A DNA stretch of 64,000 bases from Mycolicibacterium sphagni. Its GTDB lineage: Bacteria > Actinomycetota > Actinomycetes > Mycobacteriales > Mycobacteriaceae. Both the position numbers and the translations under genes were made by a program. The DNA is taken from contig NZ_NOZR01000007.1 of assembly GCF_002250655.1 (NCBI RefSeq), forward strand, positions 170,839-234,838, given 5' to 3'. The notes below the pieces were generated by a model. It worked only from the letters and a program-made list of their open reading frames with translations, did not search any database and was not told the DNA's origin. Shown here piece by piece: positions 53,131-62,051 of this stretch (its first letter is position 1; every line of letters starts with the position of its first letter).

Positions 53131-54615
53131 ATGACGAACGAAATGGGGCTCTTTATGTCTGACCTGACCGTCGATGTTCGCAATGGCATCGACTTCAAAG
53201 TCGCCGATCTGAGTTTGGCCGAGTTCGGCCGCAAGGAGATCCGGCTGGCTGAGCACGAAATGCCCGGATTGATGTCGCTGCGCCGCGAGTACGCCGATGT
53301 GCTGCCGCTCAAGGGTGCGCGGATCTCCGGCTCGCTGCACATGACGGTGCAGACCGCGGTGCTCATCGAGACGCTGGTCGCGCTCGGTGCTGAGGTGCGC
53401 TGGGCGTCGTGCAACATCTTCTCCACCCAGGACCATGCGGCGGCCGCGACCGTAGTCGGCCCGCACGGCACCGTCGAGGAGCCCAAGGGCGTCCCGATCT
53501 TCGCCTGGAAGGGCGAGACGCTGGAGGAGTACTGGTGGGCCGCCGAGCAGATGCTCACCTGGCCGGGCGAGCCCGCGAACATGATCCTCGATGACGGCGG
53601 CGACGCCACCATGCTGGTGCTGCGCGGCGCGCAGTACGAGAAGGCCGGCGTGGTTCCGCCCACGGAAGAAGACGCCTCCGACGAGTGGAAGGTCTTCATG
53701 GCTCTGGTCCGGGCGCGCTACGAGACCGAGAAGGACAAGTGGACCAAGATCGCCGAGTCGGTTCAGGGCGTGACGGAAGAGACCACGACGGGTGTGCTGC
53801 GGCTATACCAGTTCGCCGCCGCGGGTGAACTCGCGTTCCCGGCCATCAACGTCAACGACTCGGTGACCAAGAGCAAGTTCGACAACAAGTACGGCACCCG
53901 GCACTCGCTGATCGACGGCATCAACCGCGGCACCGATGTCCTGATCGGCGGCAAGGCCGCCCTGGTGTGTGGCTACGGGGACGTCGGCAAGGGCTGCGCC
54001 GAGGCGCTCAAGGCTCAGGGCGCCCGCGTCGCGGTCACCGAGATCGACCCGATCAACGCGTTGCAGGCGCTGATGGACGGCTTCGAGGTCAAGTCCGTCG
54101 ACGAGGCGATCGGCTGGGCGGACATCGTCATCACCGCAACCGGTAACCAGGGCATCATCACCCTCGAACACATGAAAGCGATGAAGCACCAGGCGATTCT
54201 GGGGAACATCGGTCACTTCGACGACGAGATCGAGATGGCGCGCCTGGAACGTTCGGGTGCCACGCGGATCAACATCAAGCCGCAGGTCGACGAGTGGGTG
54301 TTCGGTGACTCCGGCAAGTCGATCATCGTGCTGTCCGAAGGCCGGCTGCTGAACCTGGGCAACGCGACCGGGCACCCGTCGTTCGTGATGAGCAACAGCT
54401 TCTCCAACCAGGTGATCGCCCAGATCGAGCTGTGGACCAAGAACGACGAGTACGACAACGAGGTCTACCGGCTGGCCAAGCACCTGGACGAGAAGGTCGC
54501 TCGTATCCACGTCGAGGCTCTTGGCGGCACACTGACCAAGCTCACCAAGGAGCAGGCGGAGTACATCGGCGTCGACGTCGACGGCCCGTACAAGCCGGAG
54601 CACTACCGCTACTAG
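53131..54615 (+). CDS. ahcY: Adenosylhomocysteinase
   Basis: 494 residues (sahH in M. tuberculosis). '[45 protein letters not shown]' is the substrate domain, '[20 protein letters not shown]' the NAD-binding motif, and 'HYRY' the conserved C-terminus. Hydrolyses S-adenosylhomocysteine to adenosine and homocysteine. It has the mycobacterial insertion near residue 150-190. Three in-frame ATGs occur at the start; 53131 has 'agaagg' 5 nt upstream. Follows alkR as in M. tuberculosis. Confidence 0.96.
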   Translation: MTNEMGLFMSDLTVDVRNGIDFKVADLSLAEFGRKEIRLAEHEMPGLMSLRREYADVLPLKGARISGSLHMTVQTAVLIETLVALGAEVRWASCNIFSTQDHAAAATVVGPHGTVEEPKGVPIFAWKGETLEEYWWAAEQMLTWPGEPANMILDDGGDATMLVLRGAQYEKAGVVPPTEEDASDEWKVFMALVRARYETEKDKWTKIAESVQGVTEETTTGVLRLYQFAAAGELAFPAINVNDSVTKSKFDNKYGTRHSLIDGINRGTDVLIGGKAALVCGYGDVGKGCAEALKAQGARVAVTEIDPINALQALMDGFEVKSVDEAIGWADIVITATGNQGIITLEHMKAMKHQAILGNIGHFDDEIEMARLERSGATRINIKPQVDEWVFGDSGKSIIVLSEGRLLNLGNATGHPSFVMSNSFSNQVIAQIELWTKNDEYDNEVYRLAKHLDEKVARIHVEALGGTLTKLTKEQAEYIGVDVDGPYKPEHYRY

Positions 54616-54665
54616 TCAAAATCGAGTCGGCGCGCAGATCGCGTTCTCGCGTGAGATCGTGATCT

Positions 54666-55868
54666 GTGCGCAGACTCGGGGCTGTCGCAGCGCTGTCCGC
54701 GGTGGTTGTTGCTGCAGGTTGTGGCGCTGACAAAGGCGTTTCCACGCAGAGTTCGCCGGTGCCGCCCGCTGTCGCGCAGATGACACCGTTGGTCGGCTCG
54801 GTGCCGTTCGCACCGATCCCGTTCAAGGGATCCGACGGGCTCACCCACCTCGTCTACGAGCTGTGGGTCACCAACTTCACCAGCGGTGAACTGACGATCC
54901 GCGACGTCGCTGCGCTCGACGCAGCCAGCGGCAAGCAGATCGGCGAGCTCGACACCGGGTCGCTGGAGCACCGGGTGTATCCGGCGGGTGCGAAGCAGCC
55001 GACCAACGTGTTGCAACCCGGCCAGGCGGCCATGGTGTTCATCCATGTGCCGTTGGCCGACGAGAAGCTCGTCCCGCAACAGCTGACGCATCGCGTCCAG
55101 GTGACCGCGGCCGCATTGCCGCCGGGCAGCGCCCAAGTGACCGAACAGTTGGCGCCCACCACGGTGGACCGGCGCACGTTGCCGGTGTTGTCGGCGCCGC
55201 TGGCGGGGGAGCGCTATATCGGTGCCGACGGCTGCTGCGATGCGCCGCGGCACACCCGCGCGGTTTTGCCGATCAACGGTCAGCTCTATCTGGCGCAGCG
55301 CTACGCCGTCGACTTCGAACAGGCCGACGCGCAGAACCGGATCTTCACTGGTGACCCGAAAGATCCCAAGAGCTACCAGATCTTCGGCAAGGAGGTCTAC
55401 GCCGTGGCCGACGGCACCGTCGTCGGCACGCGCAACGATCTGCCCGAGCAGACCCCCGGCACGTACCCCGCGAACATCGGGGTCGACGAAGCGGACGGCA
55501 ATTTCGTCGTTCTCGACATCGGTAACGGCTTCTACGTCAACTACGCCCACATGCAGCCCGGCAGTGTGCGACCCAAAGTCGGGGAGCGAGTCAAGCGCGG
55601 TGACGTGATCGGTCTGGTCGGCAACTCCGGCAATTCCGTTGCGCCGCACTTACACCTGCATGTCATGGACGGGCCGTCGCCGCTGGCCGCGCAGGGATTG
55701 CCCTACCTGTACGACACATTCACGACCACCGGTCAAGTGGCCAGCACCGGGGCCTTCGACGCCGCGGAAGCCACCGGGATACCGCTCGCACTGGTGGCCG
55801 ACGCCACCCGCACCGAACACACCGACGAGATGGTGCTCGACCAGAACCTCGTCACGTTCAGCCGCTAG
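54666..55868 (+). CDS. M23-like peptidase lipoprotein, first metal ligand altered
   Basis: 400 residues from a GTG. A lipobox 'VVAAGCGAD' puts the lipid on Cys19. The N-terminal half is beta-rich and not recognised. The C-terminal half is a LytM/M23 domain: 'GKEVYAVADGTVVGTRNDLPEQTPG', 'YAHMQPGS' (His295), 'KRGDVIGLVGNSGNSVAPHLHLHVMDG' (HxH 330-332). The usual first HxxxD is R212-Y-A-V-D216, so one zinc ligand is missing unless His196 nearby serves. It may be a wall endopeptidase or an inactive regulator like NlpD/EnvC-type proteins. Confidence 0.75.
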   Translation: MRRLGAVAALSAVVVAAGCGADKGVSTQSSPVPPAVAQMTPLVGSVPFAPIPFKGSDGLTHLVYELWVTNFTSGELTIRDVAALDAASGKQIGELDTGSLEHRVYPAGAKQPTNVLQPGQAAMVFIHVPLADEKLVPQQLTHRVQVTAAALPPGSAQVTEQLAPTTVDRRTLPVLSAPLAGERYIGADGCCDAPRHTRAVLPINGQLYLAQRYAVDFEQADAQNRIFTGDPKDPKSYQIFGKEVYAVADGTVVGTRNDLPEQTPGTYPANIGVDEADGNFVVLDIGNGFYVNYAHMQPGSVRPKVGERVKRGDVIGLVGNSGNSVAPHLHLHVMDGPSPLAAQGLPYLYDTFTTTGQVASTGAFDAAEATGIPLALVADATRTEHTDEMVLDQNLVTFSR

Positions 55869-55898
55869 ACCCTGCCTGTGACCCGTTAGGCTGCCCGC

Positions 55899-56528
55899 GT
55901 GCTGATCGTCATCGAGGGACTCGACGGGGCGGGCAAGCGGACGCTGACGGTCGGTCTGCAGCGCGCCTTCGAGACCGACGGCAAGTCGGTCACGACGCTC
56001 GCGTTCCCGCGCTACGGCCAATCGGTCCACGCCGACCTCGCCAGCGAGGCGCTGCACGGTCAGCACGGCGACCTGGCCGACTCGGTATATGCGATGGCGA
56101 CGCTGTTCGCGCTTGACCGGGCCGGGGCCAAGGATCAGATCGCCGAGTTGGGCCGCGAGTTCAACGTGGTCATCCTCGATCGCTACGTCGCCTCAAATGC
56201 CGCCTACAGTGCGGCCCGCCTGCATCAGGACGCCTCGGGTGAGGCGGTGTCCTGGGTCGGTGACCTCGAATACGGACGGTTCGGCCTGCCGAAGCCGGAT
56301 CGGCAGATCTTGCTCGACGCTTCGGTGGAGCTGGCCGCGCAGCGCGCCAAGCAGCGAGCCGAGCAGGAGGCCGACCGGGCCCGTGACGCCTACGAGCGCG
56401 ACGACGGACTGCAACGGCGTACCGGCGCGGTGTACGCCGAACTGGGTGCTGCGAATTGGGGCGGACCCTGGTCAATCGTCGCTCCAGACGTCGATCCGGC
56501 CGCCTTGGCGGCCTCGCTGACCCGTTAG
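55899..56528 (+). CDS. tmk: Thymidylate kinase
   Basis: 209 residues from a GTG. 'IVIEGLDGAGKRTLTVGL' is the P-loop, 'FPRYGQSVHADLASEALHG' binds dTMP, and 'VVILDRYVASNAAYSAAR' is the DRY motif. Phosphorylates dTMP to dTDP. Sits between a lipoprotein gene and mtrA; in M. tuberculosis tmk (Rv3247c) also precedes mtrA. Confidence 0.94.
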   Translation: MLIVIEGLDGAGKRTLTVGLQRAFETDGKSVTTLAFPRYGQSVHADLASEALHGQHGDLADSVYAMATLFALDRAGAKDQIAELGREFNVVILDRYVASNAAYSAARLHQDASGEAVSWVGDLEYGRFGLPKPDRQILLDASVELAAQRAKQRAEQEADRARDAYERDDGLQRRTGAVYAELGAANWGGPWSIVAPDVDPAALAASLTR

Positions 56529-56601
56529 GGCACCCCCACGCAGCGGAAATGTCGCAACTCGCCCGTGTGGTAGCCGGGGTTTGTCCCAATTCGGTGACAC
56601 C

Positions 56602-57288
56602 ATGGACACCATGAGGCAAAGGATTCTCGTAGTCGACGACGACCCATCGCTGGCCGAGATGCTCACCATTGTTTTGCGTGGCGAGGGTTTCGACACCGCG
56701 GTCATCGGCGACGGCTCGCAGGCGTTGACGGCCGTGCGTGAGTTGCGCCCGGATCTGGTGTTGCTGGACCTCATGCTGCCCGGCATGAACGGCATCGATG
56801 TGTGCCGGGTTCTGCGGGCGGACTCCGGCGTGCCGATCGTCATGCTGACCGCCAAGACCGACACGGTGGACGTGGTGTTGGGCCTGGAGTCGGGCGCCGA
56901 CGACTACGTGATGAAACCGTTCAAGCCCAAGGAGTTGGTGGCGCGCGTGCGTGCCCGCCTGCGGCGCAACGAGGACGAGCCGGCCGAGATGCTCTCGATC
57001 GCCGACATCGACATCGACGTGCCGGCCCACAAGGTCACCCGCGAGGGCGAACAGATTTCCCTGACGCCGCTGGAGTTCGACCTTCTGGTGGCGCTGGCAC
57101 GCAAACCGCGGCAGGTGTTTACTCGAGATGTGCTGCTCGAACAGGTGTGGGGATATCGCCACCCCGCGGACACTCGTTTGGTGAACGTGCATGTCCAGCG
57201 GTTGCGGGCCAAGGTTGAGAAGGATCCGGAGAACCCGCAGGTGGTGCTCACCGTTCGAGGAGTGGGTTACAAGGCCGGACCCCCGTGA
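56602..57288 (+). CDS. mtrA: Response regulator MtrA
   Basis: 228 residues from ATG 56602 ('DTMRQRILVVDDDPSLAEM'). Receiver domain with phospho-acceptor Asp56 in 'LLDLMLPG' and the 'LTAKTD' and 'DYVMKPFKPKEL' switch residues; OmpR-type winged helix in the C-terminal 95 residues ('LTPLEFDLLVALARKPRQVFTRDVLLEQVWGYRHPADTRLVNVHVQRLRAKVE'). Essential regulator of cell-wall and division genes (for example oriC, ripA, fbpB). Part of the mtrA-mtrB-lpqB operon. Confidence 0.97.
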   Translation: MDTMRQRILVVDDDPSLAEMLTIVLRGEGFDTAVIGDGSQALTAVRELRPDLVLLDLMLPGMNGIDVCRVLRADSGVPIVMLTAKTDTVDVVLGLESGADDYVMKPFKPKELVARVRARLRRNEDEPAEMLSIADIDIDVPAHKVTREGEQISLTPLEFDLLVALARKPRQVFTRDVLLEQVWGYRHPADTRLVNVHVQRLRAKVEKDPENPQVVLTVRGVGYKAGPP

Positions 57289-57376
57289 TCGTTCGAGGCT
57301 CCGAGGAGGAGCGCCGCTCGTGAATTGCGTCCGCGACGATGCAGCGCTGCGCGCTGACGAGGAGCGGCGCACATGA
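57285..57376 (+). repeat. MIRU-like intercistronic unit with two overlapping mini-ORFs between mtrA and mtrB
   Basis: The 84-bp gap between mtrA and mtrB is filled by two tiny frames joined by stop/start overlaps. GTG 57285 overlaps the mtrA TGA and encodes 12 residues (IVRGSEEERRS after the start) to TGA 57321-57323. GTG 57320 overlaps that stop and encodes 18 residues ([17 protein letters not shown] after the start) to TGA 57374-57376, which overlaps the mtrB ATG at 57373. The repeated text GAGGAGCGSCGC occurs in both. This is the structure described for mycobacterial interspersed repetitive units in the senX3-regX3 operon. It probably couples mtrB translation to mtrA. Confidence 0.65.
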
Positions 57377-59043
57377 TCCGAGTCGGTTCGAAACAGCGCG
57401 GCCCGTGGGGACGATCGGGTCCTCTGGTGCGCGGCTTGAGCGCGCTGAGTCGAGCGCTGGGCTTGATCTGGCGTCGCTCACTGCAGTTGCGGGTTGTTGT
57501 GCTGACGCTGGGGCTGTCGGCATCGGTCATCTTGGTGCTCGGCTTCGTACTCACCAGTCAGATCACCAATCGGGTACTCGACGTCAAGGTCCACGCGGCG
57601 ACCGAGGAACTGGACCGGGCTCGTAATACCGTCAGCGGCACCGTGAGCGGTGAAGAGGCACGGTCGCTGGACAGCAGCCTGCAGCTGGCCCGCAACACAC
57701 TGATCTCCAAGACCGGCCAGTCGTCGGGGGCGGCGCTGGCCGGCACGTTCGACGTGGTGTTGGTGGTGCCCGGCGACGGACCGCGGGCGGCCACGGCTGC
57801 CGGGCCGGTGGACCAGATCCCGAAGTCCTTGCGCGACTTCGTCAAAGCGGGTCAGGTCAGCTACCAGTATTCGACGGTGCACACCGACAGCTTCACGGGG
57901 CCGGCCTTGCTGATCGGTACGCCGACACAGTCGCACATCCCGAATCTCGAGCTGTATCTGATCTTCCCGCTCAACAGCGAGGAGAACACGATCACGCTGG
58001 TGCGCAGCACGATGGCCACCGGTGGGCTGGTGCTGCTGGTGTTGCTGGCCGGGATCGCGCTGCTGGTGTCGCGGCAGGTGGTGCTGCCGGTGCGTTCGGC
58101 ATCGCGGATCGCCGAACGCTTTGCCGAGGGCCATCTCTCGGAGCGGATGCCGGTGCGCGGTGAGGACGACATGGCGCGGCTGGCGGTGTCGTTCAACGAC
58201 ATGGCCGAAAGCCTGCAGCGACAGATCACTCAGCTCGAGGAGTTCGGCAATCTGCAGCGCCGGTTCACCTCCGACGTCAGCCATGAGCTGCGCACGCCGC
58301 TGACCACGGTGCGGATGGCGGCTGATCTGATTCACGACCACTCCGAAGAGTTGGACCCCGCGCTGCGCCGCTCTACCGAGTTGATGGTCAACGAACTCGA
58401 CCGGTTCGAGACGCTGCTCAACGACCTGCTGGAGATTTCCCGCCACGACGCCGGCGTCGCCGAACTCTCGGTGGAGGCAGTCGATCTGCGCTCGACGGTC
58501 AACAGCGCGCTGGGCAGTGTGGGTCACCTGGCCGACGAGGCCGGTATCGAGCTTATGGTGAATCTGCCCGATCACGAGGTCATCGCCGAGGTCGACGCTC
58601 GCCGCGTGGAACGCATCCTGCGCAACCTGATCGCCAACGCGATCGACCACGCCGAACACAAGCCGGTGCGAATCCGGATGGCCGCCGACGAGGACACCGT
58701 CGCGGTGACGGTGCGCGACTACGGCGTCGGGCTGCGCCCCGGCGAGGAGAAGCTGGTGTTCAGCCGGTTCTGGCGCTCGGACCCCTCGCGCGTGCGCCGC
58801 TCCGGCGGGACCGGCCTGGGTCTGGCGATCAGCATCGAGGACGCCCGGCTGCACCAAGGCCGGCTGGAAGCGTGGGGCGAGCCCGGTAAGGGGGCCTGCT
58901 TCCGGCTGACGTTACCTCTGGTGCGCGGGCACAAGGTCACTACCAGCCCGTTGCCGCTGAGACCGATTGCGGCAGAACGTGTTGACGGCCGCAAAGACCA
59001 ACGCCAGGTTCGACAGCGCGAACCGGCGGGGGAGAGCGTGTGA
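57373..59043 (+). CDS. mtrB: Sensor histidine kinase MtrB
   Basis: 556 residues. Two membrane helices (about 41-62 and 216-234) flank an extracytoplasmic sensor. HAMP, then the dimerisation domain with phosphorylated His304 in '[12 protein letters not shown]'. ATPase boxes are '[14 protein letters not shown]' (N), 'VRDYGVGL' (G1) and '[11 protein letters not shown]' (G2). The C-terminal 40 residues are basic. Partners MtrA, and in mycobacteria interacts with divisome proteins and LpqB. Its start overlaps the MIRU-like mini-ORF. Confidence 0.96.
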   Translation: MIRVGSKQRGPWGRSGPLVRGLSALSRALGLIWRRSLQLRVVVLTLGLSASVILVLGFVLTSQITNRVLDVKVHAATEELDRARNTVSGTVSGEEARSLDSSLQLARNTLISKTGQSSGAALAGTFDVVLVVPGDGPRAATAAGPVDQIPKSLRDFVKAGQVSYQYSTVHTDSFTGPALLIGTPTQSHIPNLELYLIFPLNSEENTITLVRSTMATGGLVLLVLLAGIALLVSRQVVLPVRSASRIAERFAEGHLSERMPVRGEDDMARLAVSFNDMAESLQRQITQLEEFGNLQRRFTSDVSHELRTPLTTVRMAADLIHDHSEELDPALRRSTELMVNELDRFETLLNDLLEISRHDAGVAELSVEAVDLRSTVNSALGSVGHLADEAGIELMVNLPDHEVIAEVDARRVERILRNLIANAIDHAEHKPVRIRMAADEDTVAVTVRDYGVGLRPGEEKLVFSRFWRSDPSRVRRSGGTGLGLAISIEDARLHQGRLEAWGEPGKGACFRLTLPLVRGHKVTTSPLPLRPIAAERVDGRKDQRQVRQREPAGESV

Positions 59044-60806
59044 GACGCCAGTTGCTGGCGGTGCTGGTGGCCGGACTGGTCGCGGTCTTCCTCGGCGGAT
59101 GTGCTGGTGTGCCTAATTCCTCGGCGCCGCAGGCGATCGGGACCGTCGAACGACCACAACCCAAGAGCTTGCCCAAGCCCACGCCGGGCATGGATCCCGA
59201 CCAGTTGTTGCGCGAATTCCTCAAGGCCACCGCCGATCCGGCTAACCGGCATCTGGCCGCTCGCCAATTCCTCACCGCGTCGGCGTCCAGCAGTTGGGAC
59301 GACCAGGGCAGCGCGCTGCTGATCGATAACGTCGTGTTCGTGGAAACCCGCACTCCCGACCGGGTTTCGGTCACCATGAAGGCCGACATGCTGGGGTCGC
59401 TGTCCGATGTCGGGGTGTTCGAGACCGCCGGGGGCCAGCTCCCCAACCCCGGAACGATAGAGCTGGCGCAGACCCCGGATGGGTGGCGAATCGACAAGTT
59501 GCCCAACGGGGTGTTCTTGGATTGGCAACAGTTCCAGGCCACTTACAAACGCAACACCCTGTATTTCGTCGATCCGACCGGCAAGACCGTCGTTCCCGAT
59601 CCGCGCTATGTCGCGGTGGCCGACGCGGACCAACTGGCCACCGAACTGGTCACCAAGCTGATCGCCGGCCCCCGGCCGGAGATGGCGCGGACGGTGCGCA
59701 ACCTGCTGGGGCCGGTCAAACTGATCGGACCGGTGACCCGCGCCGACGGTGGCAAGACGGGTATCGGGCGTGGCTACGGCGGCGCGAGGGTCGACCTGGA
59801 AAATCTGACCACGACGGATCCGCACAGTAGGCAATTGCTTGCCGCACAGGTCATTTGGACGCTTGCCCGGGCTGATATCAAGGGGCCGTATGTGATCAAC
59901 GCCGACGGCGCTGCCCTTGACGACCGGTTCGCCGACGGCTGGAACACCACCGACGTCGCGGCCACCGACCCCGGCGCGGTGGACGGCGCCTCGGCCGGCG
60001 TGCACGCACTGATAAACGGGTCGATGGTCTCGCTGGACGGGCAGCGGGCCACACCAGTGCCGGGCTCGTTCGGGCAGATGCCGGCTCAGGTGTCGGCGGC
60101 GTTGTCGCGGACCGGGCAGAACATCGCGTCGGTGACGGTGCTGCGCCCCGACGCGCCGGACATGGTCTCGTCGTTGTGGATCGGCCCGAACGGCGGGGTA
60201 GCTGCCAAGGCCACCGACTCACGGTCGTTGACGCGACCGTCGTGGGCGCTGGACGACGCGGTGTGGGTGGTGGTGGACGGCAACAGTGTGGTGCGGGTGA
60301 TTCAGGAGCAAGCCTCCGGGCAGCCCGCGCGGATCCCGGTGGATGCCGCCGCGGTGACGTCCCGATTCCCCGGCGCGATAACCGAATTGCAGCTGTCCCG
60401 CGATGGGACCAGAGCGGCGATGGTGGTCAACGGTCAGGTGATTCTGGCTGGTGTGGAGCAGACGCCGGCTGGGGATTTCTCACTGACCTATCCGCGTCGG
60501 CTCGGTTTCGGCCTGGAGGCGTCGGTTGTGTCGCTGTCTTGGCGCACCGGTGACGACATCGTCGTCACGCGCACCGATGCGGCTCATCCGGTGTCGTATG
60601 TGAATCTCGACGGCGTCAATTCCGACGGACCCAGTGGCAACATCGTGATGCCGGTGTCGGCGGTAGCGGCGAACCCGGCCGCGGTCTACGTGTCGGACAG
60701 TCGTGGGGTGCTGCAGCTGTCGGGAACCAGCGCCGAGAACAGTCAATCCTGGTCGGATGTACGGCCTTTCCTACTGCCCGGCGCGGTGCCGGTGCTTCCC
60801 GGCTGA
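59040..60806 (+). CDS. lpqB: Lipoprotein LpqB
   Basis: 588 residues from a GTG overlapping the mtrB stop. Lipobox 'VFLGGCAG' gives a lipid-modified Cys. A GerMN-like domain is followed by a beta-propeller-like region ('[22 protein letters not shown]', '[28 protein letters not shown]'). It sits outside the membrane and modulates MtrB signalling in mycobacteria. Third gene of the operon. Confidence 0.95.
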   Translation: MRRQLLAVLVAGLVAVFLGGCAGVPNSSAPQAIGTVERPQPKSLPKPTPGMDPDQLLREFLKATADPANRHLAARQFLTASASSSWDDQGSALLIDNVVFVETRTPDRVSVTMKADMLGSLSDVGVFETAGGQLPNPGTIELAQTPDGWRIDKLPNGVFLDWQQFQATYKRNTLYFVDPTGKTVVPDPRYVAVADADQLATELVTKLIAGPRPEMARTVRNLLGPVKLIGPVTRADGGKTGIGRGYGGARVDLENLTTTDPHSRQLLAAQVIWTLARADIKGPYVINADGAALDDRFADGWNTTDVAATDPGAVDGASAGVHALINGSMVSLDGQRATPVPGSFGQMPAQVSAALSRTGQNIASVTVLRPDAPDMVSSLWIGPNGGVAAKATDSRSLTRPSWALDDAVWVVVDGNSVVRVIQEQASGQPARIPVDAAAVTSRFPGAITELQLSRDGTRAAMVVNGQVILAGVEQTPAGDFSLTYPRRLGFGLEASVVSLSWRTGDDIVVTRTDAAHPVSYVNLDGVNSDGPSGNIVMPVSAVAANPAAVYVSDSRGVLQLSGTSAENSQSWSDVRPFLLPGAVPVLPG

Positions 60807-60817
60807 TAGGAGATTCG

Positions 60818-61348
60818 GTGTCTGGACCCGTACTGCCTGGAGTGATCCGCCAAATCGGTTATATAGTGCAGGATTTCGACAAGGCGATAGCCACCTGGCT
60901 CGAGCTCGGTGTCGGCCCGTTCTATGTGCTGCGCAGTGTCACGCAGACCGGCGTGTATCGCGGCGAGGAATGTACGGTGACGCTGACGATCGGGTTCGCC
61001 AACAGTGGTGATCTGCAGGTCGAGGTCATCCACCAGGACAACGACGCTCCGTCGATCTACTCGGAATTCACCTCGGCCGGTGGCGACGGCTTTCATCAGC
61101 TGGCGTACTGGACCGACGACTTCGACGCGGCGTTGGCGGCCGGTAAGGCTGCCGGCTGGCCGGTGGTGTGGTCGGGCGGGGATGCCGGGGTCGCCCGGTA
61201 TGCCTACTTCGAGCCGCCGCCAGGCACCGCGGCGACCATCATCGAGCTGATGGAACTCACCCCGGCGACGGCTGGGATGGGTGAATTGGTGCGTACGGCA
61301 GCGCTCAACTGGGACGGAACCGACCCGATTCGGATCTTGAACCCGTAG
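60818..61348 (+). CDS. VOC (glyoxalase/bleomycin resistance/dioxygenase) family protein
   Basis: 176 residues from a GTG, 11 bp after lpqB. The VOC fold is shown by 'IRQIGYIVQDFDKAIATWLE', 'GDGFHQLAYWTDDFDAALAAGKAAGWPVVWSG' and 'AYFEPPPGTAATIIELMEL', with His, His and Glu positions for a metal. Similar actinobacterial proteins include methylmalonyl-CoA epimerase-like and ring-cleavage enzymes; substrate unknown. Not next to lpqB in M. tuberculosis, so this is where synteny ends. Confidence 0.8.
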   Translation: MSGPVLPGVIRQIGYIVQDFDKAIATWLELGVGPFYVLRSVTQTGVYRGEECTVTLTIGFANSGDLQVEVIHQDNDAPSIYSEFTSAGGDGFHQLAYWTDDFDAALAAGKAAGWPVVWSGGDAGVARYAYFEPPPGTAATIIELMELTPATAGMGELVRTAALNWDGTDPIRILNP

Positions 61349-61442
61349 CCGGTCTGGGTTCTCTTTTCCCCGTTCTGGCAGGGTAGTGGCAGTTCAGTGG
61401 GGTGAATTGTGGGCGGGCTGTCAAGCCAGTAGCGTTTGCTCT

Positions 61443-61763
61443 GTGAGTGGAACTGGCGATGGCGGTGTCTTGAATGTGGACCCTGCGGTGTTGCGGGCCG
61501 CTTGCGAGGCGTTGACCGCGGGCGCGCAGCATCTGCAGGCCGGGCTTCGCGATCTCGACACCGAAGCCCAGCAGGTGCTGGGGACGTGGGAGGGGTCGGC
61601 GGGCGGCTCTTATTCGGCTGCGTGGCGGCAGTGGCATGACGGTTCATTGAAGGTGCAGCAGGCGCTGGCGAGTATCGCCGAACGGCTTGGCCAGGCGGGG
61701 CAAGCGTTCGCGGCCAACGAGCAGGCGTCCGCCGCGGAGCTGCGAGGTGTGCACCGTGGCTGA
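61443..61763 (+). CDS. WXG100 family protein, EsxF-like
   Basis: 106 residues from GTG 61443. Two helices around 'TWEGSAGGSYSAAWRQWHDG' (the WxG turn). The lead-in 'LNVDPAVLRAACEALTAGAQHLQAGLRDLD' and tail resemble M. tuberculosis EsxF (Rv3905c), which pairs with EsxE to export CpnT. Overlaps the next WXG100 gene by 8 bp, so the two proteins are produced together and probably heterodimerise. Export would need a type VII system encoded elsewhere. Confidence 0.8.
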   Translation: MSGTGDGGVLNVDPAVLRAACEALTAGAQHLQAGLRDLDTEAQQVLGTWEGSAGGSYSAAWRQWHDGSLKVQQALASIAERLGQAGQAFAANEQASAAELRGVHRG

Positions 61764-62046
61764 TGCATTTGCTGTCGACCTGGACCGGCTGGCCGACATC
61801 GTCGAGCGCATGGCGTCATATCAGACAACGGTCGACTCGATGTTGGACGAGTGCGATGCCGTTGTGGCCAACTTGCATGCGAATTGGCACGGGGTTGCCA
61901 GCGACGCGCACGATGCCGTGCACAAGCAGTGGAAAGAGGGGGCTGAGATGATGCGGAATGCGTTGGCGCAGTTGCGTTCGGCGGGTTCGCATGCCCACAC
62001 CTCTTACACCGGCGCGGTCGAGGCGAATCAGAAAATCTGGGGCTAG
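61756..62046 (+). CDS. WXG100 family protein, EsxE-like
   Basis: 96 residues from GTG 61756. 'LHANWHGVASDAHDAVHKQW' carries the WxG turn, and the C-terminal 'MMRNALAQLRSAGSHAHTSYTGAVEANQKIW' is close in pattern to EsxE (Rv3904c). The YxxxD/E-type secretion tail is represented by 'YTGAVE'. Partner of the preceding EsxF-like protein; both precede the CpnT-like gene. Confidence 0.8.
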   Translation: MADAFAVDLDRLADIVERMASYQTTVDSMLDECDAVVANLHANWHGVASDAHDAVHKQWKEGAEMMRNALAQLRSAGSHAHTSYTGAVEANQKIWG

Positions 62047-62051
62047 TCGCC

